A DNA stretch of 64,000 bases. It comes from JAOTVV01 sp041602035. Its GTDB lineage: Bacteria > Gemmatimonadota > Gemmatimonadetes > Gemmatimonadales > GWC2-71-9. A model generated the notes under the pieces. It was not told where the DNA came from. It searched no databases and worked only from the letters and a program-made list of their open reading frames with translations. Below, in pieces: positions 9,079 through 17,812 of the stretch. The stretch spans positions 5,921-69,920 of the forward strand of contig JBFIHA010000013.1 in NCBI GenBank assembly GCA_041602035.1, written 5' to 3'. Positions within the stretch are counted from its first letter, which is position 1; every line of letters starts with the position of its first letter. The position numbers were made by a program, and so were the translations under genes.

Positions 9079-10773
9079 ATGGACTTTGTGCTGACCCTCC
9101 ACAGCCACCTCCCCTACGTGCTCAATCACGGTCGGTGGCCGCACGGGAGTGACTGGCTGTGTGAGGCCGCCATCGACACCTACCTGCCGCTCATCGAGTC
9201 GTTGACCCAGTTGGCTCGCGAAGACGTCCATGCCCCAATCACCATCGGGGTGACACCGGTGCTCGCGAATCAGCTCGCCCACCCCTCGTTCGTGGACGAG
9301 CTGGAACACTTGTTCGCCGAACGGCTCAAGGCCTGCGACCGGGCACCGACGGAGCTGGCGGAGACCGGTGATCACGACCTGATCCCGCTGGCAGCCTACT
9401 GGCAGGCTCGGCTCGAGCGGCTGCGACGGCTGTTCCGCACGCACGGCGACATCATTGCGGCCCTGCGGCGCCTCGAGAGCGCGGGACGATTGGAAATCAT
9501 CGGTTCGGCGGCCACCCACGGGTATCTTCCACTCCTCGGCACCGAGGCGAGCATTCGACTGCAATTGCACGTGGGATACGCCGAACATCGGCGCCTGTTC
9601 GGCCGAGCGCCCCGCGGCTGCTGGCTGCCGGAATGTGCCTATCGCCCGCGTGGACCGTGGTCGGTATCGGCATCGCCGACGGCGGAGCGGCCCGGGATCG
9701 AGGAGCACCTCGCGGCGGTGGGATTCCAGTATTTCTTCACCGACTCGCATCTCGCGGCCGCCGGGACCCCGCTGGGTGCCTACCATGACGTGCCTCTGGG
9801 TGCAGAACGATTCGACGCCGAGCGTCACGATGACGCGGCGCCGAAACAAGGCCGCGCTGGGAGGCGGTCCCCGTACTGGTCATACCGGGTCTCCGCGCCG
9901 GACGCTGCCGAGGTTCGGGCCTTCGTGCGCGATCCCGAATCGTCGATGCAGGTGTGGAGTCGGGATCGCGGTTATCCCGGCGACGAGTGGTATCTCGAGT
10001 TCCACAAGATTCGGTGGCCCGGCGGCCTCAAGCTATGGCGTGTGACTGGCCCGCGCGTCGATCTCGGAGGCAAGCGGTCCTACGTTCCCGAGACGGCAGA
10101 GTCCCGAGCCAGCGAGCACGCTCGTCACTTCGCCTACCTGCTGCAGCACTTGGCGGCCGAACGCTCCACCGTCGGGGACGTGATCGTGGCCCCGTTCGAT
10201 ACCGAGTTGTTCGGGCACTGGTGGTTCGAGGGGATTCACTTCATCGCCGATCTCTATCGCGCACTCGCTCGGGTCGGCGGAGTGCGTCCCATGACGGGGA
10301 CCGCACATCTCCGGCGACACCCCCGCCCACCCGGCATTCGGCTCTCCGAAGGATCATGGGGTGCGAATGGCGACCACAGCATGTGGCTGAACGACGGCAC
10401 GCGCTGGACGTGGGATCGCCTATGGCCGCTGGAACACCGGTTCTGGCGCGCGGCGCGCACGGCGATCGGGATCGAGGAGCTCCGCCCCATTGTGGCGCAG
10501 GCGGCACGAGAGCTGCTCCTCGCGCAGTCGTCGGATTGGCAGTTCGTGATCTCGACGGCCGTCGCAGCCGACTACGCCGAACGTCGGTTCATCGGCCACT
10601 GCGAGGCTGTCGAGGGGCTGGTGGACGCCTTGCAGCCCGACGCCACGCCGGAGCGACGCCGACAGGCCGCAGACGAGGCCGCGACCCTGCGCGTACGGGA
10701 CGACCTGTTCCCCGACGTGCTCGCGTCCGTCCAGGCCGTCCTCGATGCGGAACTCGATCCGGTCTCGGAATGA
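9079..10773 (+). CDS. 1,4-alpha-glucan branching enzyme, GH57 family
   Basis: 564 aa. It forms alpha-1,6 branches in glycogen. It belongs to GH57 (DUF1957 C-terminal domain), not the usual GH13 GlgB. The opening HSHLPYVLNHGRWPHGSDWL and WLPECAYRPRG contain the expected nucleophile Glu185. APFDTELFGHWWFEG contains the expected acid/base Asp374. The spacing is close to that of characterised GH57 branching enzymes (Thermus, Thermococcus). The C-terminal half (WNDGTRWTW-like LNDGTRWTWDRLWPLE, then a helical tail) matches the DUF1957 part. It starts 8 bp after glgA, and its stop overlaps the next start (ATGA). Confidence 0.93.
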   Translation: MDFVLTLHSHLPYVLNHGRWPHGSDWLCEAAIDTYLPLIESLTQLAREDVHAPITIGVTPVLANQLAHPSFVDELEHLFAERLKACDRAPTELAETGDHDLIPLAAYWQARLERLRRLFRTHGDIIAALRRLESAGRLEIIGSAATHGYLPLLGTEASIRLQLHVGYAEHRRLFGRAPRGCWLPECAYRPRGPWSVSASPTAERPGIEEHLAAVGFQYFFTDSHLAAAGTPLGAYHDVPLGAERFDAERHDDAAPKQGRAGRRSPYWSYRVSAPDAAEVRAFVRDPESSMQVWSRDRGYPGDEWYLEFHKIRWPGGLKLWRVTGPRVDLGGKRSYVPETAESRASEHARHFAYLLQHLAAERSTVGDVIVAPFDTELFGHWWFEGIHFIADLYRALARVGGVRPMTGTAHLRRHPRPPGIRLSEGSWGANGDHSMWLNDGTRWTWDRLWPLEHRFWRAARTAIGIEELRPIVAQAARELLLAQSSDWQFVISTAVAADYAERRFIGHCEAVEGLVDALQPDATPERRRQAADEAATLRVRDDLFPDVLASVQAVLDAELDPVSE

Positions 10774-12782
10774 CACCACCGCTGCGCTCGGCCATCATCC
10801 ACGCCCACTTCTACCAGCCGCCGCGCGAGGACCCGTGGCTCGATGAAGTGCCACACCACGTGTCAGCGGCACCCCACCACGACTGGAACGAGCGGATCGA
10901 GCGCGAGTGCTATCGCGCCGTCGTCGCGGCCCGCGTTGCCACCCCGGACGGCCGAATCGCGAAGATCGTGAACACGCTGCGAGCGGTGAGCTTCAACGTC
11001 GGTCCCACGTTGCTGTCGTGGCTGGCGTCCGAGGCGGGCCCCACCTACGCAGCCATCCTCGAGGCCGACCGCGACAGCTGCGCGCGGCGTGGGGGCCACG
11101 GCAACGCGATGGCGATGCCGTTCCATCACTCCATCCTCCCGCTGGCGTCACGCCGCGACAAGCGGACGGAAGTCCTGTGGGGTATCGCCGACTTCGAGCA
11201 TCGGTTCGGCCGGCAGCCGGAGGGAATGTGGCTCCCCGAGACCGCCGTGGATCCAGATACGCTCGACGTGCTGGCCGAAGCCGGCATTCGCTTCACAGTG
11301 GTCGCACCACATCAGGTGCGCGCCGCGCCGCCGAGCGGCCTGCCCGGCCTCTACCGGACACCCACGGGCCGCTCGATCGCCGTGTTCGTCTACGACGGCT
11401 CGACTTCCCACGGCGTGGCCTTCGGTGGCTTGCTTCACGACGCACGTGAGTGGGAGCGCCGCATGGTGGACGGCGCGGATCGTCGCCTGGTGGCCATTGC
11501 CACCGACGGTGAGACGTACGGTCACCATCACAAGTTCGGCGAAATGGCGCTGGCAGCGGTGCTCGAAGGACTCGAGTACCGGCCAGACGTGGAGGTCGAG
11601 AACTTCGCCTCCTTCCTGGAACGTCATCCGCCGCAGCACGAGGTCGAGCTCGTGGCACCGACGTCGTGGAGTTGCGTGCACGGAGTCGAACGATGGCGGG
11701 CAGACTGTGGCTGCAAAATGCATCCAGATCGCGTCTCACAGCAGCGATGGCGCTCCATCCTGCGAGAGAGCCTCGACTGGCTCGCCGAGGAGTTGCACAC
11801 CGTATTCGAACGAGAAGGTGGCCCGCTCTTCGGAGATCCGTGGAACGCACGCGACGAGTTTGGAGTGGCCGTGGTGAGTGATGACCGGACGCGGTGGACG
11901 TTCGCCGACGGCCACGTGCGGTCGACCGAACCCGAGCAGCGCAGGCGCGCGGTCGAACTGCTCGAGATGGAACGCAACGCCCTCAGGATGTTCACGTCCT
12001 GTGGGTGGTTCCACGACGACATCGGGGGGATCGAGGCAAGCCAAGTGCTGCGCTATGCCGCGCGGGCTATCGACCTTGCCGGCACCAGTCACGCTGCTCG
12101 GCTTGAGAACGGGCTGCGGCACCGCCTCGCGGCGGCCAGGAGTAACGATCCGACCGTCGGAAGCGGTCGCGACGTGTACGACGCGGGGCGCCCGGCGATC
12201 CCCGCCGACGCTCGGGTTGCTGCCGGTGGGAATGCCTGCCTTACCGTGGGGATACCCCTCCCCGCAGCCGTCGGGCCGTTCGACCTGCGGTCCGTGGAGA
12301 GCGGAGATCACGGTGTGACTATCGAGGTATCCGACCGGCGCACCGGCACGAGCCGAACGTGGCAGGCCCGCACGACCCGTCCGAGCACTGGCCGTCTGCA
12401 CCTGCGGGTCTCCAGTGCCGACCCGGACACCACGTACACGGCCTCGGTCACCGACCTGCCGTTCGACATCCTTCGCACCGTACGGCCGGCGCTGTACGCC
12501 GCCATCGTGCAAACGCACTACCTCGAGGAGGAGCGCCGAGCCCTACTGTCGGGCGCGGACCAGGTGGACGTGGCACGGCGTGTGTTGATCCGTCTTGTCG
12601 ACCGTCTGGCGGGCGGCGCTGAGGATTGCAGGCCGCTTCACGACCTACTGGATCTCTTCGACTTGCTCGAACGTCACTATCCGTTCGGCGCGCAGACGCA
12701 GCTCTACCGGGTGTGGGAAACCGCGGACGGCGATCGACGACGTGCCCTCGGGTCGGTCGCGCATCGCATGGGATTCGCCTGA
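10770..12782 (+). CDS. GH57-family glycoside hydrolase with DUF3536 region
   Basis: 670 aa, starting at ATG 10770, which overlaps the preceding TGA by four bases. The frame stays open upstream inside the branching-enzyme gene, but that stretch is antiphase to it and non-homologous. GH57 features are IIHAHFYQPPREDPWL near the N-terminus, MWLPETAVD with the probable nucleophile Glu157, and AIATDGETYGHHHKFGE with probable acid/base Asp246. The C-terminal ~350 residues match the DUF3536 type (TSWSCVHGVERWRADCGC, LLEMERNALRMFTSCGWF, DIGGIEASQVLRYAARAI). The substrate specificity of this group is not well established. The context argues for an alpha-glucan amylase or transferase acting on glycogen. 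Confidence 0.85.
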   Translation: MTPPLRSAIIHAHFYQPPREDPWLDEVPHHVSAAPHHDWNERIERECYRAVVAARVATPDGRIAKIVNTLRAVSFNVGPTLLSWLASEAGPTYAAILEADRDSCARRGGHGNAMAMPFHHSILPLASRRDKRTEVLWGIADFEHRFGRQPEGMWLPETAVDPDTLDVLAEAGIRFTVVAPHQVRAAPPSGLPGLYRTPTGRSIAVFVYDGSTSHGVAFGGLLHDAREWERRMVDGADRRLVAIATDGETYGHHHKFGEMALAAVLEGLEYRPDVEVENFASFLERHPPQHEVELVAPTSWSCVHGVERWRADCGCKMHPDRVSQQRWRSILRESLDWLAEELHTVFEREGGPLFGDPWNARDEFGVAVVSDDRTRWTFADGHVRSTEPEQRRRAVELLEMERNALRMFTSCGWFHDDIGGIEASQVLRYAARAIDLAGTSHAARLENGLRHRLAAARSNDPTVGSGRDVYDAGRPAIPADARVAAGGNACLTVGIPLPAAVGPFDLRSVESGDHGVTIEVSDRRTGTSRTWQARTTRPSTGRLHLRVSSADPDTTYTASVTDLPFDILRTVRPALYAAIVQTHYLEEERRALLSGADQVDVARRVLIRLVDRLAGGAEDCRPLHDLLDLFDLLERHYPFGAQTQLYRVWETADGDRRRALGSVAHRMGFA

Positions 12783-12785
12783 GCC

Positions 12786-14708
12786 ATGGAACCGTTGCGC
12801 TTCGTGTTTGGCATTCACGTCCACCAGCCGGTAGGGAACTTCGACCACGTGTTCGAGGAGCACGTGCAGGGCGTCTATCTGCCGTTCCTCACGGCCGTTG
12901 CGGACCGAGACTTCACTCCGATCGCGCTCCACGTCTCCGGACCCCTACTCGAGTGGCTGGAGCACCACGACGCGCGCTATCTCGATCTCATCGGTCGACT
13001 GGCGGCGGACGGCAAACTCGAGTTGCTGCTGGCGGGATTCTACGAGCCAATTCTGATCGCGATTCCCCGTGAGGATCGCCTGGAACAGATCGGATGGATG
13101 CGGGACGCGCTCCGGGTCCGGTTCGGGGTCGACGCCACCGCGCTGTGGCTCACCGAGCGCGTGTGGGAACCGGGGCTGCCGGCCGACTTGGTGGACGCCG
13201 GGGTCGAGTGCGTCCTGGTGGACGATCGGCACTTCCTCGTGACAGGGTTCGAGCGCGACGATCTCCACGCCCCGTACCGCACAGATAGTGACGGGCGCAC
13301 GGTGGTGCTCCTCCCGATCGACGAGCGCCTCCGGTATTTGATCCCGTTCCAGCCCCCGAGCGCTACGGCAGGCTACCTGCGCGGACTGCGTGACAGCGGG
13401 CGACAGCTCTCCGTGTTCGCCGATGACGGCGAGAAGTTCGGCGGCTGGCCGGGGACGAAGGCGTGGGTGTACGAGCGCGGCTGGCTGGACGCCTTTTTCG
13501 ACGCCATGGGACGACTGCGGGATGAGCAGGTCGTGCGACTCGTGACCCCCTCGCAAGCGTGGCGTGAGGTGGAGAGCGCCGGTCTGGCCTACCTCCCCAC
13601 GGCGTCGTATCGGGAGATGGAAGGCTGGTCGCTCCCACCCCGAGCTGCGACCCGCCTAGAACACGTCGAGCACGAGTGGGGAAAGGACCGCCTCGCCGGG
13701 GGAGACGGCGCCCTGATCCGCGGCGGTCATTGGCGGAACTTCCTGGCCAAGTATCCCGAGTCCAACCGGATGCACAAGAAGGTGCTGCGGCTCTCGCAGC
13801 TGTGTCGCAAACGGGGAAACCCTCCCGGACCCCGACGAGACATCGGTCGCGCGCAGTGCAACGATGCCTACTGGCATGGGGTGTTTGGGGGCCTGTATCT
13901 CCCCCACCTACGCGCAGGCCTCTGGCGGCACCTCGCGCGCGCCGAGGCTCAGCTGCGTGCGGGGGAATCGCTGGCGCACGAGACGCTCGACCTTCATGGC
14001 GACGGGCACGACGAGCTGTGGGTTCACTCCGGATTGTTCTCGGCCGTCGTGAGCCCCAGGCGGGGGGGAGCGATCGAGGAATACACGCGCTTTCAGGACG
14101 AAGTGAACTACGCCGATACCTTGACGCGTCGTGTCGAGGCCTACCACCGAGAGGTCGCGCACGGCCCGAACTCCGATTCGGAGACCGACGCGGCGGTGCG
14201 CCAGCACGCCGACTCCGAGCAGACACGTCCGCGGCGCGCGATGCCGCCGCGGGACCATCACGACCGGGTCATGCTGGTCGATCGGGTGATCGGACACGAT
14301 CTCGGCGAGGCCGAATACGCCCGAGCTGACTACGTACCGGTCGCGTCGTGGGTAGGATCACCGATGAACATCACCGTGACGCATGATGCCGACGCGCTCC
14401 TGGTCAGCCTCACGCCAATCGACGACCATCGCCTGATCCGCAAGGAGCTTCAATTTGCGCCCGGCGGGCAGTTGACGGTACGCTACACTTGGCGCCCTGA
14501 GGCCTTTCCAACCCACTGTTGGTTCGCGCCCGAGATTTCGGTGCCGGCCGATCCATCGCTCGTATGCCGACCGAGCACGACCGTGTGGCACTATCCGATC
14601 TCAACGGTGGCCAAATCAGAGCGCGGGCTGGAGGAAACTGTCCAGGGACTCTCCTTCACCCCACTGTGGCCCGTGGAACTCGGCGAGGCATCCTTCACCC
14701 TCTTTTGA
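12786..14708 (+). CDS. 4-alpha-glucanotransferase / alpha-amylase, GH57 with DUF1925-DUF1926-like C-terminus
   Basis: 640 aa. It resembles the GH57 4-alpha-glucanotransferase of Thermococcus litoralis. The opening FVFGIHVHQPVGNFDHVFE, the block WLTERVWEPGLP with Glu124, and FADDGEKFGGWPGTK with Asp214 fall at nearly the same residue numbers as that enzyme's nucleophile (Glu123) and acid/base (Asp214). The middle and C-terminal beta-rich parts (ETLDLHGDGHDELWVHSGLFSAVVSPRRGG; LQFAPGGQLTVRYTW) are the usual companion domains. It would rearrange maltodextrins and short glucan chains together with GlgP and the branching enzyme. It starts 3 bp after the preceding stop, so it is part of the same operon. 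Confidence 0.9.
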   Translation: MEPLRFVFGIHVHQPVGNFDHVFEEHVQGVYLPFLTAVADRDFTPIALHVSGPLLEWLEHHDARYLDLIGRLAADGKLELLLAGFYEPILIAIPREDRLEQIGWMRDALRVRFGVDATALWLTERVWEPGLPADLVDAGVECVLVDDRHFLVTGFERDDLHAPYRTDSDGRTVVLLPIDERLRYLIPFQPPSATAGYLRGLRDSGRQLSVFADDGEKFGGWPGTKAWVYERGWLDAFFDAMGRLRDEQVVRLVTPSQAWREVESAGLAYLPTASYREMEGWSLPPRAATRLEHVEHEWGKDRLAGGDGALIRGGHWRNFLAKYPESNRMHKKVLRLSQLCRKRGNPPGPRRDIGRAQCNDAYWHGVFGGLYLPHLRAGLWRHLARAEAQLRAGESLAHETLDLHGDGHDELWVHSGLFSAVVSPRRGGAIEEYTRFQDEVNYADTLTRRVEAYHREVAHGPNSDSETDAAVRQHADSEQTRPRRAMPPRDHHDRVMLVDRVIGHDLGEAEYARADYVPVASWVGSPMNITVTHDADALLVSLTPIDDHRLIRKELQFAPGGQLTVRYTWRPEAFPTHCWFAPEISVPADPSLVCRPSTTVWHYPISTVAKSERGLEETVQGLSFTPLWPVELGEASFTLF

Positions 14709-14716
14709 CAGCCGCC

Positions 14717-15226
14717 ATGGACTGCCCGTATTGCCAGCACCCGATCGGTGTCCACTCGCGCTTTTGCGACGAGTGTGGCAAACCCGTGGTGACCGAAAAC
14801 GTGTCCGTTCAGCAGGCCATACTCAGCGGCGAGTTCGACACCGGCGCGTTGGCCCGCCTCCGCAAGGAGAAGCGGCAGCTCGCGGAGCGACTCAACACGT
14901 TGCTCGAAGGCGCCTTGGGCCGCGTGCTCACCGACGACGAGCGGCGCTCTTGGGAGGTGCTCTATACCGAGTGGAAGACGATCACCGACGAGCTGACCGC
15001 ACGGATGAACTATCTCGAAGTCCGGCAGGAGTCGGATCGGCGCCAGGCAGAGCGGCGCCAGGCGGAGCGGCGGAAGGAGTATCACGCGCTCGATTTCGGG
15101 GACCGCCGGTCGGGCCGCGATCGTCGCGTGGACGAGCGGCGTAGCGGCGTGGATCGACGCAATCCCTTCACCGATCCGGATTCCGGTCCCGGGCCCACCC
15201 ACACTCCGCTGCCCGACGGAGGCTGA
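14717..15226 (+). CDS. Small zinc-ribbon / coiled-coil protein with RRxxxRR repeats
   Basis: 169 aa from ATG 14717, 8 bp after the GH57 glucanotransferase gene. The frame opens earlier, but inside that gene. Residues 3-23 are a double CxxC zinc ribbon (CPYCQHPIGVHSRFCDEC). The middle is a charged helix likely to form a coiled coil (LARLRKEKRQLAERLNTLLEG). The end is a low-complexity arginine-rich tract of repeated R-R-x-x-x-R-R units (RRQAERRQAERR; GDRRSGRDRRVDERRSGVDRR). The DNA for the first tract is a tandem repeat of a 15-bp unit (CGGCGCCAGGCAGAG). A similar combination of RRxxxRR tract and zinc ribbon, in reverse order, occurs at 19975-20370. Function unknown; it may bind nucleic acid or an anionic polymer. 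Confidence 0.7.
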   Translation: MDCPYCQHPIGVHSRFCDECGKPVVTENVSVQQAILSGEFDTGALARLRKEKRQLAERLNTLLEGALGRVLTDDERRSWEVLYTEWKTITDELTARMNYLEVRQESDRRQAERRQAERRKEYHALDFGDRRSGRDRRVDERRSGVDRRNPFTDPDSGPGPTHTPLPDGG

Positions 15227-15319
15227 CCGCCGAAACACCCTGCCCTTCACCCCCGTAGTGCCTCGAGACGGCGCGACGGTTCGCGGTCGTCGTGCATCGC
15301 TCCTTGAAGAGAGGAGCCT

Positions 15320-17737
15320 GTGACATCTCGGCACGTGACATCGCTTGCGGTGGGACTGGGAAATCGGCTCGCCCGACTCCAGCGGCACTGGCGTCGCCAC
15401 CGCAGGTCCATCGTGCTCGGCAGTGTCATTGGGCTACCGCTCGTCCTCGGCACCGCCGTCGTGCTCGAGGCCGCGTTCCGCGCTCGGATCGACGATTCGA
15501 GATTCCACCGTCCGGCCCGGATCTACGCGCGGCCCCTGGTCATCGAGCGGGGCGGCGAGCTCGATCGCACGCGGACCGAGGCGGCCCTCGACCGGTTGGG
15601 GTACCGTCGCACCCGCGCCAGACGGGTTGGCGTGGGCGAGTACGCCGCCGGATCGTGGGAATGGGTGATCGGCCGCCGACCGTTTCGCTTTGCCGACCGC
15701 CTCGATCCGGGTGGCATCGTCACCGTTCGGCTGGGCTACTGGGGCGAGGTCAGCGACATTCGTGATGCGGATGGCATCCGGCACGACTACGTGGCACTGG
15801 AGCCCGAGATCATCCGCACGTTCGGTGGTCCTTCCCGGGCCGACTGGACTCCGGTCGCGCTGACAGAAGTCCCCCCCTCCCTCGTGGCGGCCATTCTCAC
15901 CGTGGAAGATCGGCGCTTCTACGAGCACCACGGTCTCGATGCTCGGAGGATCGTCGGGGCAGCGGTGGCAAACGTCCGGGCGGGCCGGATCGTTGAAGGT
16001 GCCAGCACGCTCACGCAGCAGTTGGCGAAGAACCTGTTTCTCTCCTCACGACGATCGGTGGTGCGCAAGCTGCGCGAAGCAGCCATGGCGACTGCGCTCG
16101 AGCTCCGGTACACCAAGGCTCAGATTCTCGAGGCCTATCTGAACCACGTCTACCTGGGTCAGGACGGCGGACTCGCGATCCGCGGGGTCGGCCGAGCCGC
16201 GCGGTTCTACTTCGACAAGGATGTGAGTCAGCTCGACCTGTCCGAGGCGGCGCTGCTCGCCGCCATCATTCGCGGGCCAAGTCTCTACTCGCCATTCCGT
16301 CAGCCGGAACGTGCCCGTCTGCGCCGCGACCTCGTGCTGCAACTCATGCGCGACCGCGAGGAGATCACCGAACGAGCGTTTCGCTCGGCGAGCAGCGCGT
16401 CGCTCGGCGTGCGACGTCAGCCAGAGTCGGCACCGGAGGCACGGTACTTTGCCGACTATGTCGCCAGCCGACTCGCCACTGCCCGGGGAGCGCACGTGCT
16501 GGAGCGTGGTGTGGCCGTGTTCACCACGCTCGATCCCCGCCTACAACAGCTGGCTGAAACGGTCGTGCGGAACGAGCTGCGACGCCTGGAACGCCAGTAT
16601 CCACGACTAGCCAGAAACCCCACACCGCTCCAGGCAGCCCTCGTGGCGACCGACCCGCGCACCGGAGAGATCCTGGCCATGGTGGGCGGGCGTGACTACG
16701 GCACGTCGCAGTTCAACCGTGCGGTGCTGGCCCAACGGCAGCCCGGCAGCGCGTTCAAGCCGATCGTCGCCCTCGCAGCACTCGCCCGGCCCGAGAACGA
16801 CGGGTGGGACGATCCGACCTTCACCCTGGCCTCCACCCTCCGGGACGAGCCCTTGGCCGTCGAGACACCGGCAGGGGTATGGCAGCCGGTGAACTACGAC
16901 CGCGAGTATCGCGGCTCGCTCACGCTACGGGAGGCGCTCGAGCGGTCACTCAACGTCCCCTTCGCACGCCTCGGCCTGGCAATCGGTCCGGAGCGGATCG
17001 TGCGCACCGCTCGCAAGCTCGGCATCCAGAGTGCGCTCCCGGCGGTCCCGAGCCTCGCCCTCGGGGCGGCAGACGTGACACCGCTCGAGATGGCGCGCGC
17101 GTTCGGGGTGTTCGCCGCGGGCGGGTATCGTGCTGACCCGCAGCACACGCTGGCCGTGATCGACGAGGATGGGACGGTGCTCGAGCAACTGACGCCCCGC
17201 GGTGAGCGCGTGTTTGACGAGGCGGAGGCGTACCTCGTGACCTCAGCCTTGCGGGGGGCCGTGGAGCGCGGGACCGGGCGTGGACTCCGCGCGTTGGGCG
17301 TGCGTGGGCCCGTGGCCGCCAAATCGGGCACGACGAACGACTTTCGCGACGGGTGGTTCATCGGGTATACGCCGACATTGGCGGTGGCCGTCTGGGTGGG
17401 TTTCGACGACGGACAGAGCATCGGACTCGCCGGATCGCGGGTCGCGATGCCCATCTTCGGTCGATTTCTCGCCGGTGCCACGACCGATGTGTCTCGCGAT
17501 TTCACCATGCCCGATGGACTGGAGATCGTAGAGATCGATGCCGCAACCGGCCTCCGGGCGGGCCCCGGATGCTGGGGGGAACCCGAGGTCTTTCTCCGAG
17601 GCACCGCACCGACCGCCAGCTGCTCGCCGTATTGGACCGCGTCCCGAGCGGGCCGCTCACAGGATTCGGGGCTCCGCCGCTACGTCCGCTCGCTCATCCG
17701 GGAGCTGTCGCGACGGCTGAGCGGCGAACGCCGGTAA
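15320..17737 (+). CDS. mrcB: Bifunctional penicillin-binding protein 1 (PBP1B-like transglycosylase/transpeptidase)
   Basis: 805 aa, GTG start behind AGAGGAG. It polymerises and cross-links peptidoglycan in the periplasm. There is an N-terminal cytoplasmic basic stretch, a TM anchor near residues 33-52, and a small UB2H-like region (RIYARPLVIERGGELDRTRTEAALDRLGYRR). The GT51 transglycosylase contains TVEDRRFYEHHG (Glu196) and GASTLTQQLAKNLFLS. The transpeptidase contains the SxxK motif GSAFK (Ser477), SLN in ERSLNVPFARLG, and KSGTTNDF (Lys668) in place of the common K-T-G-T. The UB2H-like segment favours the PBP1B branch over PBP1A. It is followed by the selenoprotein gene. Confidence 0.92.
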   Translation: MTSRHVTSLAVGLGNRLARLQRHWRRHRRSIVLGSVIGLPLVLGTAVVLEAAFRARIDDSRFHRPARIYARPLVIERGGELDRTRTEAALDRLGYRRTRARRVGVGEYAAGSWEWVIGRRPFRFADRLDPGGIVTVRLGYWGEVSDIRDADGIRHDYVALEPEIIRTFGGPSRADWTPVALTEVPPSLVAAILTVEDRRFYEHHGLDARRIVGAAVANVRAGRIVEGASTLTQQLAKNLFLSSRRSVVRKLREAAMATALELRYTKAQILEAYLNHVYLGQDGGLAIRGVGRAARFYFDKDVSQLDLSEAALLAAIIRGPSLYSPFRQPERARLRRDLVLQLMRDREEITERAFRSASSASLGVRRQPESAPEARYFADYVASRLATARGAHVLERGVAVFTTLDPRLQQLAETVVRNELRRLERQYPRLARNPTPLQAALVATDPRTGEILAMVGGRDYGTSQFNRAVLAQRQPGSAFKPIVALAALARPENDGWDDPTFTLASTLRDEPLAVETPAGVWQPVNYDREYRGSLTLREALERSLNVPFARLGLAIGPERIVRTARKLGIQSALPAVPSLALGAADVTPLEMARAFGVFAAGGYRADPQHTLAVIDEDGTVLEQLTPRGERVFDEAEAYLVTSALRGAVERGTGRGLRALGVRGPVAAKSGTTNDFRDGWFIGYTPTLAVAVWVGFDDGQSIGLAGSRVAMPIFGRFLAGATTDVSRDFTMPDGLEIVEIDAATGLRAGPGCWGEPEVFLRGTAPTASCSPYWTASRAGRSQDSGLRRYVRSLIRELSRRLSGERR

Positions 17738-17750
17738 TTCTCAGCAGCTG

Positions 17751-17780
17751 TTGACGGCCCCGCCCCACCGATCGTAATTG
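17751..17780 (+). promoter_or_regulatory. Possible weak sigma70-type promoter upstream of the selenoprotein gene
   Basis: TTGACG at 17751-17756 resembles a -35 box. An AT-richer TAATTG lies at 17775-17780, 18 bp downstream. The -10 match is poor, so this is only a candidate for driving the gene at 17813. Confidence 0.3.
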
Positions 17781-17812
17781 AGCCATCACCCACCGAGAAA
17801 GGGCGCCCGGCC

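Noticed and set aside
9954..10769. Upstream extension of the DUF3536-type GH57 reading frame
   Set aside because: It lies antiphase inside the branching-enzyme gene, is arginine/glycine-rich shadow sequence, and the true start is the ATGA overlap at 10770.
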